Positions 17,964-26,552 of a DNA stretch of 64,000 nt are shown here, one piece after another. The notes beneath the pieces are model-generated. The model ran no database searches. It worked only from the letters and a program-made list of their open reading frames with translations, and was not told where the DNA came from. The stretch spans positions 66,708-130,707 of the forward strand of contig JBAZPO010000012.1 of NCBI GenBank assembly GCA_041648175.1, in the 5' to 3' direction. The stretch is from Desulfobaccales bacterium. GTDB taxonomy: Bacteria; Desulfobacterota; Desulfobaccia; Desulfobaccales; 0-14-0-80-60-11. Every line of letters starts with the position of its first letter. Within the stretch, counting starts at the first letter, position 1. The position numbers and the translations under genes are program-made.

Positions 17964-18455
17964 TCAAGGCGCGCCGCACTCTGCCGGGCTGCCTTTGAGC
18001 TTTTCCAGGGCGTGGGGCAGGGCCTGCGCCACTGCGGCCAGATTTTCCCGGGCACCCTTGGGGCTGCCGGGGAGATTGATGATCAGGGTGCTGCCTCGGA
18101 TCACCGCCACCCCCCGGGAAAGCATAGCATGAGGGGTTATCGCCAGGCCCGCAGCCCGCATGGCCTCGGGGATTCCCGGCACCAGGCGCTGGGCCACGGT
18201 AAGCGTGGCTTCCGGCGTCGTGTCCCGGGGGCTTAAGCCGGTGCCGCCGGTGGTCAGGATCAAATCGAGGTTGTCATCATCGCTCCAAGATACAAGTTGA
18301 GCCGCGATGACGTCGGGCTCATCGGGCACTACTTGATAAGCGGCCACCGTAAAGCACCGGGAGTCCAACTGGCGGCCCAGCTCGGCTCCCGCGGTATCCT
18401 CCCGCTCCCCGGCGTGCCCCTTATCACTGACCGTCAGTATGCCCACCCTGAACAT
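17964..18455 (-). CDS. mog: MogA/MoaB family molybdenum cofactor protein
   Basis: Adenylyltransferase-type protein that activates molybdopterin for metal insertion. The signature LTTGGTGLSPRDTTPEA lies at about residues 67-83, and LIINLPGSPKGA near 126 forms the second substrate-binding loop. The 163-aa length fits MoaB/MogA. The start overlaps the MOSC gene by 32 nt, so the two are coupled, and both belong to Moco handling. Confidence 0.92.
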   Translation of the reverse strand: MFRVGILTVSDKGHAGEREDTAGAELGRQLDSRCFTVAAYQVVPDEPDVIAAQLVSWSDDDNLDLILTTGGTGLSPRDTTPEATLTVAQRLVPGIPEAMRAAGLAITPHAMLSRGVAVIRGSTLIINLPGSPKGARENLAAVAQALPHALEKLKGSPAECGAP

Positions 18456-18906
18456 CCGTCACCTCGATCACATCGCCCGGCTTAACCACGCCTTCGCTGA
18501 GCACCCGGACAAAAACCCCTTCTTTGGGCATGACGCAGTCACCTACCAACTGCCGGATGGCGCAGCCTTTGTGGCAGGTCTTACCGATCTGGGTAATTTC
18601 CAACTCGACTTCGCCAACTTTCAACCGGGTCCCTACCGGCAGGGTCATGACTTCAAGCCCTTCAATGGTGAGATTTTCGGCGAAATCGCCGGGCTTGACG
18701 TTGGCCCCTGCGGCCACCATTTTATTGATGCTATCCAGTGACAACAGGCTGACCTGGCGAATGCCCCCTTCGGCATGGGCGTCGCCTTCCAGGCCGTGTT
18801 CCACCAGCAGCCGAGCCTGTGGCACGTTGTGCTTGACCACGCCTTTGCGGTCGCTGACGGAGACTGCGTGGATACGGCCGTGGAGTTTCTTTGATGAGTT
18901 TGACAT
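18424..18906 (-). CDS. MOSC domain protein
   Basis: The MOSC (MOCO sulfurase C-terminal) domain covers the 160-aa product. LEGDAHAEGGIRQVSLLS (about 39-56) and the conserved Cys region GKTCHKGCAIR (about 113-123) are diagnostic. Stand-alone MOSC proteins are linked to sulfur transfer for molybdenum or tungsten enzymes. It is translated together with mog. No strong RBS is evident. Confidence 0.9.
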   Translation of the reverse strand: MSNSSKKLHGRIHAVSVSDRKGVVKHNVPQARLLVEHGLEGDAHAEGGIRQVSLLSLDSINKMVAAGANVKPGDFAENLTIEGLEVMTLPVGTRLKVGEVELEITQIGKTCHKGCAIRQLVGDCVMPKEGVFVRVLSEGVVKPGDVIEVTDVQGGHTDGQ

Positions 18907-18927
18907 AATAAAAAGATGAGGGTGCCG

Positions 18928-18949
18928 GGGCGGACACCAGGTCCGCCCC
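18928..18949. repeat. Palindromic repeat
   Basis: GGGCGGAC, a short loop and GTCCGCCC form a hairpin between the MOSC gene and the EF-G paralogue. A degenerate ACGCCTGTGCCACTAACCC string follows near 18998-19020, the same family as 11466. Confidence 0.45.
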
Positions 18950-19042
18950 TACAGTAGGCTGGAAGGGGGCTATCAAGGAAGACAGGGGAACCACAAGCGA
19001 AACGCCTGTGCCACTAACCCCCCTAAATCCCTGACCCCTGCT

Positions 19043-21118
19043 TTATTCCTTCTCCTGGGCCGCCCTGGCTTCGGCGATAATCTTTTCCGCCAGGTGGGGC
19101 GGAACCTCGTCGTAGTGATCGAATTCCATCTCGTAGGTGCCCCGGCCACCGGTCTTAGAGATCAAATCCGGGGCATAGAGCAGCACTTCGGTCATGGGCA
19201 CGTGCGCGGTGATTACCTGATAGCGCCCCTCGGCTTCCACGCCCAGGACCCGGCCGCGGCGTCCGTTGAGGTCACCGATGATATCCCCCATGTTCTCTTC
19301 CGGCACCGTCACCGTCATCTTCATAACGGGTTCCAGAATAGTGGGGTGGGCCTGCTCCATGCCCTTCTTGAAGCCCATGGACCCGGCGATTTTGAAGGCC
19401 ATGTCCGAAGAATCAACATCGTGGAAGGACCCGTCGTAAAGAGACACCCGGAAGTCTACCACTGGGAAACCGGCCAGGATGCCGGTATTCTTGGCTTCGG
19501 CAATGCCTTTTTCCACCGAGGGGATGTACTGCCGGGGGATGGCGCCGCCGACGATCCTGTCGACGAACTCAAAGCCGCTACCCTTGGGTAAAGGCTCCAT
19601 TTCCAGCCAGGTATCGCCGTATTGGCCCCGGCCGCCGGACTGGCGTTTATATTTGCCCTGGACCTTAACGGTGCCCTTGATGGTCTCCCGATACGGCACT
19701 TTGGGGGACTTCAGATTGACTTCCACTCCGAACTTGCGTTTCAGCTTTTCGGCGGTGGCTTCGATATGGACCGAACCGACGCCGGACAGCAGGATTTCCT
19801 TGGTTTCGGCGTTGCGGGTCAGGGCCAGAGAAGGGTCTTCTTCGATGAGCTTGGAAAACGCGGAGAAGACCTTGTCCTCTTCTCCCTGCTTCTTGGGCTC
19901 CAACGCAAAGGTGACCATGGGCCGGGATGGCGCAATGGCCGGGAGGACAAGAGGCTTGGCCTCGGAAGTCAGGGTATCGCCGGTGACCGTTTCCTTGAGT
20001 TTGGCCACGGCCCCAAAGGCCCCGGGACCGAGGCTGGGCACGGCCTTTTGGCCCTTGCCTTCGAGCAGGAAAAGCTGGCCGAAACGTTCCGGAACGGCCC
20101 GGTTGGCATTGAGGACCGTAGAGTCAGCGGTCATGGTGCCGGAGTAAATGCGAAAGATGGATAGGCGGCCGGCGTAGGGGTCGGCCACGGTCTTGAAGAC
20201 CTGAGCGGCCAGGGGACCATCCGGGTCCGGCTCCAGGGCGACTTCCGCTTTGGTGGTGGGATGCTGTCCCTCAACCAGACCCCGGTCCTCGGGGGCGGGG
20301 AGATAAAGATTAATGGCGTCAAGCAGTTGGGGGCAGCCCAGGCTGGTCGCCCCGCACAGAACCGGGACAAAGTTGCCTTTCAAGGTCCCAACCCGCAGCC
20401 CCTGGTAGATCTCCTCGGGAGTGAGTTCCCCTTCTTCCAGGAATTTTTCGATCAGGGCATCGTCACTTTCCGCGGCAAAATTGAGCAGGTCGCTGCGCAA
20501 TGCTTCCACTTCATCTTTCATGTCGTCGGGGATGGGACCCGCTTCCTGTTTGGCGCCACCGCCGGACGACAGGTAAGCCTTCTGACTGATTAAATCCACT
20601 ACGCCCTTGAAATCGGCTTCCCGACCGATGGGAAGCAGGATGGGCACGGCCTGGACTTCCAACACGTCCCGGATTTCCTTGAGGACCCGCTGAAAATCGG
20701 CCCGTTCACGATCCATCTTACTAATGAAGACCAAGCGGGGCAGACTGTATTGGTTGGCCGTCAGCCAAACTTTTTCGGTGCCCACTTTGACGCCGTCCAC
20801 CGCGTCCACCACGACCACGGCGGCGTCACTCACATGGAGGTTGGCCCGGGTATCGGACAGGAAATTGTCGTCACCGGGGGTGTCGGCCAGATAAACCGTG
20901 TGCTTTTTCCACTGATAATGGTGAAAAGCGCTGGAGATAGTAATTTTGCGCTTGATTTCTTCAGGCTCGTGATCGAGGACGGAACTGCCGTCATCGACTT
21001 TACCCAGCCGGGAAGTGGCCCCCGCCCCAAAGAGGAGGGCCTCGGCCAGGGAGGTTTTGCCGCAGCCTCCATGGCCGATTAATACTAAGTTACGGATCTG
21101 TGTGGTTTTGCCGGACAT
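19043..21118 (-). CDS. Elongation factor G-like GTPase (EF-G paralogue)
   Basis: The 691-aa product has EF-G domain order: G domain with LADTPGDDNF (G3) and ISKMDRE (G4), then domains II-V with PYRETI, SGGRGQYG and HEPEE-type stretches. The P-loop reads GHGGCGKTS instead of the usual AHIDAGKTT of the elongating factor, which places it with EF-G-like proteins of the FusA2 type rather than the main fusA. Those paralogues have roles in stress or recycling that are not settled. The start ATG is at 21118, with GGGAGGGAGAG upstream. A hairpin lies in the 5' leader. Confidence 0.88.
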   Translation of the reverse strand: MSGKTTQIRNLVLIGHGGCGKTSLAEALLFGAGATSRLGKVDDGSSVLDHEPEEIKRKITISSAFHHYQWKKHTVYLADTPGDDNFLSDTRANLHVSDAAVVVVDAVDGVKVGTEKVWLTANQYSLPRLVFISKMDRERADFQRVLKEIRDVLEVQAVPILLPIGREADFKGVVDLISQKAYLSSGGGAKQEAGPIPDDMKDEVEALRSDLLNFAAESDDALIEKFLEEGELTPEEIYQGLRVGTLKGNFVPVLCGATSLGCPQLLDAINLYLPAPEDRGLVEGQHPTTKAEVALEPDPDGPLAAQVFKTVADPYAGRLSIFRIYSGTMTADSTVLNANRAVPERFGQLFLLEGKGQKAVPSLGPGAFGAVAKLKETVTGDTLTSEAKPLVLPAIAPSRPMVTFALEPKKQGEEDKVFSAFSKLIEEDPSLALTRNAETKEILLSGVGSVHIEATAEKLKRKFGVEVNLKSPKVPYRETIKGTVKVQGKYKRQSGGRGQYGDTWLEMEPLPKGSGFEFVDRIVGGAIPRQYIPSVEKGIAEAKNTGILAGFPVVDFRVSLYDGSFHDVDSSDMAFKIAGSMGFKKGMEQAHPTILEPVMKMTVTVPEENMGDIIGDLNGRRGRVLGVEAEGRYQVITAHVPMTEVLLYAPDLISKTGGRGTYEMEFDHYDEVPPHLAEKIIAEARAAQEKE

Positions 21119-21136
21119 CAAACTCTCCCTCCCCTC

Positions 21137-21178
21137 AAGGTTGCCTCCCCGGTTCATCTATCAGACCGGGGCAACCTT
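21137..21178 (-). promoter_or_regulatory. 5' leader hairpin of the EF-G-like gene
   Basis: AAGGTTG and CCCCGGT pair with ACCGGGG and CAACCTT (14 pairs with a 3-nt bulge). The hairpin sits directly before the Shine-Dalgarno of the minus-strand gene. It could slow or block initiation or act as an attenuator, though it has no T-run on that strand. Confidence 0.45.
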
Positions 21179-21291
21179 TTAAAATTAACAGGTTTATCAT
21201 GAAATCTCAACCGCTTTTACACAGTCTTTCTGGGTCTACGGGGGTGATGCAGAGAGAAATTTACGGCCATGGAGAGAAATTGCCCAGGGAA

Positions 21292-21320
21292 TTGACAGGG
21301 AAAATTCTAGTTGATATAGT
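21292..21320 (+). promoter_or_regulatory. Sigma-70 promoter of tRNA-Pro
   Basis: TTGACA (21292-21297), a 17-nt spacer and TATAGT (21315-21320), with the tRNA beginning 11 nt later. This is a near-consensus match. Confidence 0.85.
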
Positions 21321-21330
21321 TTGAAGTTGT

Positions 21331-21407
21331 CGGGACGTGGCGCAGACTGGTAGCGCACCTGAATGGGGTTCAGGGGGTCGGAGGTTCAAATCCTCTCGTC
21401 CCGACCA
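21331..21407 (+). tRNA. tRNA-Pro(GGG)
   Basis: The acceptor arm CGGGACG pairs with CGTCCCG. The D arm GCGC-GCGC, the anticodon stem CCTGA/TCAGG with loop ATGGGGT (anticodon GGG), and the T arm GGAGG-TTCAAAT-CCTCT are all present, and the CCA is encoded. A strong promoter precedes it and a terminator hairpin follows. Confidence 0.97.
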
Positions 21408-21428
21408 TAATTTTAAAATTATCTTGAT

Positions 21429-21463
21429 GGGTTAACGTTCGCGAGACCGTTAACCTTTTTGTT
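21429..21463 (+). terminator. Rho-independent terminator after tRNA-Pro
   Basis: GGTTAACG and CGTTAACC form an 8-bp stem around TTCGCGAGAC, then TTTTTGTTTTTTT. Confidence 0.85.
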
Positions 21464-21612
21464 TTTTTAGGAGAAAAGCTCGGGCAGCCGAGGGCGGCTA
21501 CCCACACGAGACTTTCGTAGAGGTTTCGAAGTATCTATGCGGTGTCATTGAGGAGGGACGACTGATAAGAAAGAATGGGCTCATTCGATCAGCAGGCAGA
21601 TCAAAGCAGCGG

Positions 21613-21681
21613 TGGGGGCAGGGTCTCCCCGCCTGTCTTAAAAGGGCATTTACTGGGCGGGGAAACCTCGCCCCTACAGCC
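21613..21681. repeat. GC-rich inverted repeat
   Basis: GCAGGGTCTCCCCGCC and GGGCGGGGAAACCTCGCCCC flank a spacer of about 25 nt. The inverse arms resemble the inside of the element at 8863-8994. The 21464-21741 gap holds only this and short AT-poor filler. Confidence 0.45.
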
Positions 21682-21741
21682 AAATAGAAGTCAGCAAGGC
21701 TTAATTGAACAGCTTCACCTTTTCGTCATCCTGCCACGGCC

Positions 21742-22530
21742 TTAACGACAAAAAGGTGCGGGGTAGATAGCTTGCTCCACCTTGGGAGTATCGATAATCC
21801 GGCCTGGAGTGCCAACTTCCACCAAGTTATACAACTGCTCGGCATCGCCGATGGGCAGACGGATGCAGCCGGCGGAGTCGGCTTTACCGGGCAGAACCCC
21901 GCCGTGGATGTAATACGGCCCCTTGAGGTGCAAGCCCCACGGCATCCACGACTCATAGATGTTGGACCAATGATTCTCATCCTTGCCTTCGACTTGAAAA
22001 TCGAACAGCGGCGTCCGTTGGTCCTCAGCCCCCGCGGATATGGGAAATACCCGCTGCAGATCGCCTTTGGAATAGAGCCCCAGAAAGCCCTTGCCGATAT
22101 CCACCAGGAGGTATGCTTCATAGCTTTCCAGGGATGAGTCGGTGGCGGGGAAAATTTCCGGGACCCTGCGAAGATCCAGGGGGATCTTCAAGGTGTCGGC
22201 TGCGATGGAGTTGGGTTGCAGGGTCTTGGTCTTGATATAAGATGGATTGAGGGCGTTAAAAAAGCCGAGCCGGTTGCGGCAACGGGTGAAATCATTATTG
22301 AGAGTGGGGAGGCGCCGGCAGATGGCAGTAATGGAAGAGTCCGGTGGAATGGCGATCTCGACGAAAGGTACGCCGTAAGCCACACCTGAGTCGACCACCT
22401 CGAGTCCGGAGTTCTTCAACTCTTCGCAAAAATGACTGTAATCTTCCTCCTGTCCCCAGGCGGCGCCAGGCCCGGCGAACAGGCATAACAAAGCGAAAAA
22501 ACACGTTAAGATGCGTGGCCAATTTTTCAT
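21742..22530 (-). CDS. L,D-transpeptidase (YkuD) precursor
   Basis: Cell-wall cross-linking enzyme exported to the periplasm. The start at 22530 (MKNWPRIL) gives a signal peptide ending about AAWGQ; ATG 22560 is a possible alternative. The YkuD domain carries the catalytic pair in YIHGGVLPGKADSAGCIRL, with His and the nucleophile Cys intact. The N-terminal region before it is family-variable and may be a LysM-like or unknown module. The length is 262 aa. Confidence 0.88.
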   Translation of the reverse strand: MKNWPRILTCFFALLCLFAGPGAAWGQEEDYSHFCEELKNSGLEVVDSGVAYGVPFVEIAIPPDSSITAICRRLPTLNNDFTRCRNRLGFFNALNPSYIKTKTLQPNSIAADTLKIPLDLRRVPEIFPATDSSLESYEAYLLVDIGKGFLGLYSKGDLQRVFPISAGAEDQRTPLFDFQVEGKDENHWSNIYESWMPWGLHLKGPYYIHGGVLPGKADSAGCIRLPIGDAEQLYNLVEVGTPGRIIDTPKVEQAIYPAPFCR

Positions 22531-22561
22531 ATATTGCCCGGAGCAGAAAAATAATTTCATT

Positions 22562-22710
22562 CACTCCCACCCCAGCCCTCCCCCATCAAGGGGGAGGGAG
22601 GCAGCGGTGCCCAAGCAAAGCTTGGGCGGAAATTGGCGTTCCCAAGCTGGAGTTTGGGAACGAGAGCGTAAAAACGAGATTCTTCGCTGCGCTCAGAATG
22701 ACAATCTCAG
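22562..22710. repeat. Repeat cluster upstream of the metallopeptidase gene
   Basis: The 22531-22944 gap contains three unrelated dispersed repeats in a row: a CCCTCCCCC-type palindrome (22572-22604), an AAGCAAAGCTTGGGC palindrome (22611-22630) and CGTTCCCAAGCTGGAGTTTG (22637-22656), completed by a GGAACG arm. It ends with a TTCTTCGCTGCGCTCAGAATG string (22681-22701). No gene is visible. Confidence 0.55.
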
Positions 22711-22944
22711 CCCAAGCGGTTTTAAAATGGCCTTTAGGCTCAATATGCTTGGAGCCTCACTATTTCTGCCGCTGGAGGTCGGTCCAATTGAGGCAGCTCC
22801 CCCGGTCAACCCGGCGCAGGGCTGCCCTCTGAGATAATCTAGATGATATCCCTATGATTTTGAAATATCTCTTTGTATTTACCGGTCCCTCGTTTATATT
22901 TAATGGTTGTAATTTTGACGAATCATTAAAGGAGGAGGCGTATC

Positions 22945-23403
22945 ATGAAGTATGAGCATGTTCCTGACCATATTATTGAAATGTATGAAAAAATCAGATC
23001 TCAACATTTCCCTCAGTTGGTAAATTCCAAAATTTTATTCCTGATTAACAAGAAAAAGATGGTACGTAAGGGTAATATTGTTCTCGGTAAAATGATGAAA
23101 CCTTCGGAGCTGGTAAAATTCTTATCCAAAGATGAAGCTCCCGAAGATGGTTACGACTATATCATGCTTTTGGATAGTAAATTAATTACAAATTGCGATG
23201 ATAGTGACATTGTGAGGGTCTTAAGACACGAATTGAGACATACCTTTTATGATTCCGATAGTCTTAATCCATACAAAATCATAGATCATGACTTCAGTGA
23301 TTTTTATGATGAAGTTGAATTAAACAAAGATGATCCAGCCTGGGCTAAAAGAGTGTCTCAAACCGTGTCATTGATGTATGACCAGGAAAAAGATCAGAAA
23401 TAA
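22945..23403 (+). CDS. Putative zinc metallopeptidase (HExxH), AT-rich
   Basis: The 152-aa product has LRHELRHTF, an HExxH zinc motif at about residues 93-97, and an acidic DHDFSDFYDEVE stretch downstream that could give the third ligand. This fits the putative-metallopeptidase families found in phage and islands. RBS AAAGGAGGAGG lies 5-10 nt before ATG. The base composition is clearly AT-richer than the neighbours, which points to horizontal acquisition. No signal peptide is present. The substrate is unknown. Confidence 0.7.
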   Translation: MKYEHVPDHIIEMYEKIRSQHFPQLVNSKILFLINKKKMVRKGNIVLGKMMKPSELVKFLSKDEAPEDGYDYIMLLDSKLITNCDDSDIVRVLRHELRHTFYDSDSLNPYKIIDHDFSDFYDEVELNKDDPAWAKRVSQTVSLMYDQEKDQK

Positions 23404-23513
23404 GCAGCTTAGCTCCCTAACCTTGTGACCGCGGGCGCACTCAGAGCTTTTGGAGATAGCGGGCTTGGCCGACGGCAAAACCCATGGCCGCCGGCTTCGA
23501 CTACGGCACGGGC

Positions 23514-24935
23514 TCACTGACTCTTAGCTGCTAACACCACCCGATTGCGGCCTGCGGCCTTGGCGCGGTACATGGCCTCATCCGCGGCCTTGAGCACGTC
23601 ATCAGTCGTCGTGCCATCCTTCGGGTAAACGGCCACTCCCATGGATATCGTGATCTTATCCAGGAGCTGTCCCCGATAATCCACCTGGAGGTTTGATACT
23701 CCCAGTCTGAACTGTTCGGCTCTCATCAGGGCAACGTCCAGGGAAACCTCCGGCATGATCAACACGAATTCTTCCCCCCCATACCGGCAGGCAATATCTC
23801 CGCCCCGGATGTGGGACTTAAGGAACCCCGCCAACGCCTGCAACAGGCGATCGCCGGCCTCATGACCAGAGGCATCATTAAGGCGTTTGAAGTGGTCAAG
23901 ATCCAGCATCATGACCACTAAAGAGGTACCCTTGCGTTGGGCGCGCAGGATTTCCCTGTCCAGGGTCTCTACCAGATACCGGCGGTTAAAGAGGTCGGTA
24001 AGGGGATCATGGATGGCCTGATGGTGGAGAGTCTCTCTCAGGCTGATGTTGGCCAGGGCCAGGGATAATTGATCTTTTACGGTTTTGGCCAGAACTTTAA
24101 GTTGCTCAGACCCTCCTGCCGGAAGTTCGCCCGGCGCCTGCAAGCGTAACAACCCCAGGGTCCTCTCGTGGGTTTGCAAGGGCAGGCAGGCGGAGAAGCC
24201 TTCCAACCGGGAAAGGAGATGACAGCAGGCCATTTCCTCCTCAAGCCCCTCCCCAAAATAGAGTACTCCGTGCCGGATGGCCCAGCATTCATGTGGAGTA
24301 ACGTCGTGGGCTTCCGGTCGAAGTGTCCCCCAAGAGGCCACCGCCTGCATCAACTGCTTATCGGAGTCGAGCATGAACAAGACTCCTGATGCTACGGGGA
24401 ATAATTCTTGGACAAAATGCTCGATAGCAGGAACCGCCTCTTCCCAGGTGAAGCAGGTTTGGAGGGCATCAGACATTTTATTGATTAAGGTGATTTCTCG
24501 GTTGCGGGCTTGGAGATTGGCATTGAACTGCAATAACTCCGTTTCACGGCGCTCAATCTGACTCCGTGCTTCGGCCAGGCCGGTAATCATCTGGTTGAAG
24601 GATTCGGAGAACTCCCCCATAAAGTAGACACGCTGGCTGAAATCGCCCTTGGCGACCATCTGGGTTTGCCAGGCTAAATGCCGCAGGTTGGCCTGGAGGC
24701 TTTTCAAGCTTCCGGCCATCAGGCCCTTGGCTTCCAGACGTTGCGCCAGGTCTCCTTTAGACAACGCCAGGGAGAATTTCTGGACCATGACCACATCACT
24801 TAACAGCCTGGAAAGCCTGGCCTCAGCCTCCGGGTCTGGGAGTGCACCGGACAGCGCCACCCCCTCCGTCCAGGCGTTCTCAATGGCTTGAAGGGTGGTC
24901 CCCAGTTCATCCTTCGGTGCTGGCCGTTTCCTCAT
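23514..24935 (-). CDS. Diguanylate cyclase with HAMP-like and GAF modules
   Basis: The parts of the 473-aa product are a HAMP-like segment at about 41-122, a coiled coil, a GAF-like domain at about 150-295 and a GGDEF domain from about 305. The active site is GGEEF at 386-390, and an RxxD inhibitory site (RGGD, 377-380) lies five residues upstream, so c-di-GMP feedback is likely. No membrane helix is seen. The HAMP-like segment matches that of the histidine kinase at 5317-6630 far more than expected. Confidence 0.94.
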   Translation of the reverse strand: MRKRPAPKDELGTTLQAIENAWTEGVALSGALPDPEAEARLSRLLSDVVMVQKFSLALSKGDLAQRLEAKGLMAGSLKSLQANLRHLAWQTQMVAKGDFSQRVYFMGEFSESFNQMITGLAEARSQIERRETELLQFNANLQARNREITLINKMSDALQTCFTWEEAVPAIEHFVQELFPVASGVLFMLDSDKQLMQAVASWGTLRPEAHDVTPHECWAIRHGVLYFGEGLEEEMACCHLLSRLEGFSACLPLQTHERTLGLLRLQAPGELPAGGSEQLKVLAKTVKDQLSLALANISLRETLHHQAIHDPLTDLFNRRYLVETLDREILRAQRKGTSLVVMMLDLDHFKRLNDASGHEAGDRLLQALAGFLKSHIRGGDIACRYGGEEFVLIMPEVSLDVALMRAEQFRLGVSNLQVDYRGQLLDKITISMGVAVYPKDGTTTDDVLKAADEAMYRAKAAGRNRVVLAAKSQ

Positions 24936-25396
24936 ACACCCGCCTAACCTGAAGAGCAGTTAACGCTCAGTTGCTGCCGCCAGAATCTGAGTGTGGTGAC
25001 GCGTTAGTCAAGAGACTGCGTGGTAAAGCGCCACATCGGCACAAAATTTCGCCTGTATGGTGCTCCAGCAGCATCATGACCGGGGCAACACCGCCACGCC
25101 AATATCATCCCTTCGCCTCGGAAACACTCAAGGACTGACTGGGGACAATTTGTATTCCTAAGAAGGTTAATTATTATAACAGCTTAATTGATACGGGCTG
25201 CAGGTTAGCGTCGATGCGGTAAAAATAATTGAACCAGGACCGAAACCCGTAAAGAGTAACATGCTGAAAAGACAACCTAATTCATGGGTCACGAGTTAGG
25301 CACGTTTTCTGCATATAGATTAATCAAATATGAACCTGAATTAAGGTACCCCAATCCCCCCCTTAATCAGTTCATAAACCATGTTCTCCTTAAGCG
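24936..25396. other. Intergenic region, possible small RNA
   Basis: Between the diguanylate cyclase and mucR. It has no convincing gene. The AT-rich stretch 25300-25396 runs into the terminator above and could be a plus-strand transcript; a weak promoter such as TTAGGC-N14-TAGATT near 25296-25322 is possible but poor. Confidence 0.3.
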
Positions 25397-25431
25397 ACAG
25401 GCCGGGTCTCCCCCACTCGGCCTGTTTTTTT
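25397..25431 (+). terminator. Rho-independent terminator without an obvious upstream gene
   Basis: ACAGGCCGGGT pairs with ACTCGGCCTGT around CTCCCCC (one mismatch), followed by seven T. On the plus strand it lies between two minus-strand genes, so it may end a small RNA. Confidence 0.7.
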
Positions 25432-25523
25432 GGGCAAAATCTTGTCGAACGCAGCGATACTTGCCGCACCCTGACAGCAGGATTAATGATTCATTTTGTC
25501 TGGTCCGGTATACCTGCAGATAA

Positions 25524-25964
25524 TCAAGTAGTCGCCTTCCGTCTCCCGCCCTTCTCGCCAAAGCCTCTGTCTTTAGCCATTTTGCTGCGTTGCTCGGAAT
25601 AATCTTTGCATACCAGCGGATATTTTTTGGGGTCCAAGCCATATCTCTGGAAGTATTCCTTGGGCATCAAGTTGTGAGCCTTGCGGAGATGGGTCTTGAG
25701 GGTCTTCATCTTTTTGCCACATTCCAGGCAGACCACGTACTTGGCCTTGACGATATCTTTCAAGGGTACCGGCGGTTTCTTTACAACTTCACCCTCGCCG
25801 GCTTTTTCCATGATGAGCTCCTCCGAGATCGAACCAGCCTCCAAAGAAGACAAAATACCATAGACCTCTTTAATTTCGTCCACCAATTCTTCGGGGGTAA
25901 GTTCACTCATGGAGGCATGGGACATAACAATTTGTGCGGTTAATTTCAGCACCTCGCTGGCCAT
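25524..25964 (-). CDS. MucR/Ros family transcriptional regulator
   Basis: The 146-aa regulator has the MucR zinc-finger region CLECGKKMKTLKTHLRKAH (about 79-97), where two Cys and two His bind zinc, followed by MPKEYFQRYGL and the basic tail. The N-terminal half is helical and mediates oligomers. MucR proteins act as global H-NS-like repressors of AT-rich DNA. The region upstream is AT-rich, and self-regulation would fit. Confidence 0.93.
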   Translation of the reverse strand: MASEVLKLTAQIVMSHASMSELTPEELVDEIKEVYGILSSLEAGSISEELIMEKAGEGEVVKKPPVPLKDIVKAKYVVCLECGKKMKTLKTHLRKAHNLMPKEYFQRYGLDPKKYPLVCKDYSEQRSKMAKDRGFGEKGGRRKATT

Positions 25965-26552
25965 GTGAATTATTCCTTTCTTTTTTTTATTTTAGAAAAA
26001 TTATTATGACTAATATGCTAATATTCACGCTACCTTGTCAAGAATTATTCTTAGACCAGGTTAATTTTTACTTCTTTTGGAGATTAAATTAGTTAATAAC
26101 CGGGCGATCGCTGGTTAATTTTTGGGGCTTCTATGGCAGTTCATAGATTTTTCCGAAAAAATCTGGCAGCATTACCCGTTGCCATGACGCAAACTGAGAA
26201 CGGCAGTAACATATTGACGAAACATCGCACCATATCTTTTTAATTAATAGGACAACCACCCCGAGGTACGTTACCCTCCAGCGGCAGAACCCTGGCAAGG
26301 CTAGTTCCCCGATGCGGCTGACGTCACCATCACCCCATGACCTGGCGCGGCATATAAGCATTTGCCAATTATTTAATCTAATTTTACACAAAGATAAGAT
26401 AGTTTCAAGGCTGTGGAAGGAGAAGCGGGGGAACTTAAGAGCCTTGGGGAAAAAATATCCCCAGGATTAACTCCCATTCGCCACATGCCAGGGTGCGAAA
26501 TAAACTCATGCTGCACCCTCGTCATACCGATAATATTCCTCAGGAGGCGCTC
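25965..26552. other. AT-rich intergenic region between divergent genes
   Basis: 588 bp separate mucR from the Nif11-like gene. The part near mucR is strongly AT-rich and could be a MucR operator. AATAACCGGGCGATCGCTGG and a GGTTAATTTTT end form a hairpin near 26095-26122. No gene is supported. Confidence 0.35.
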
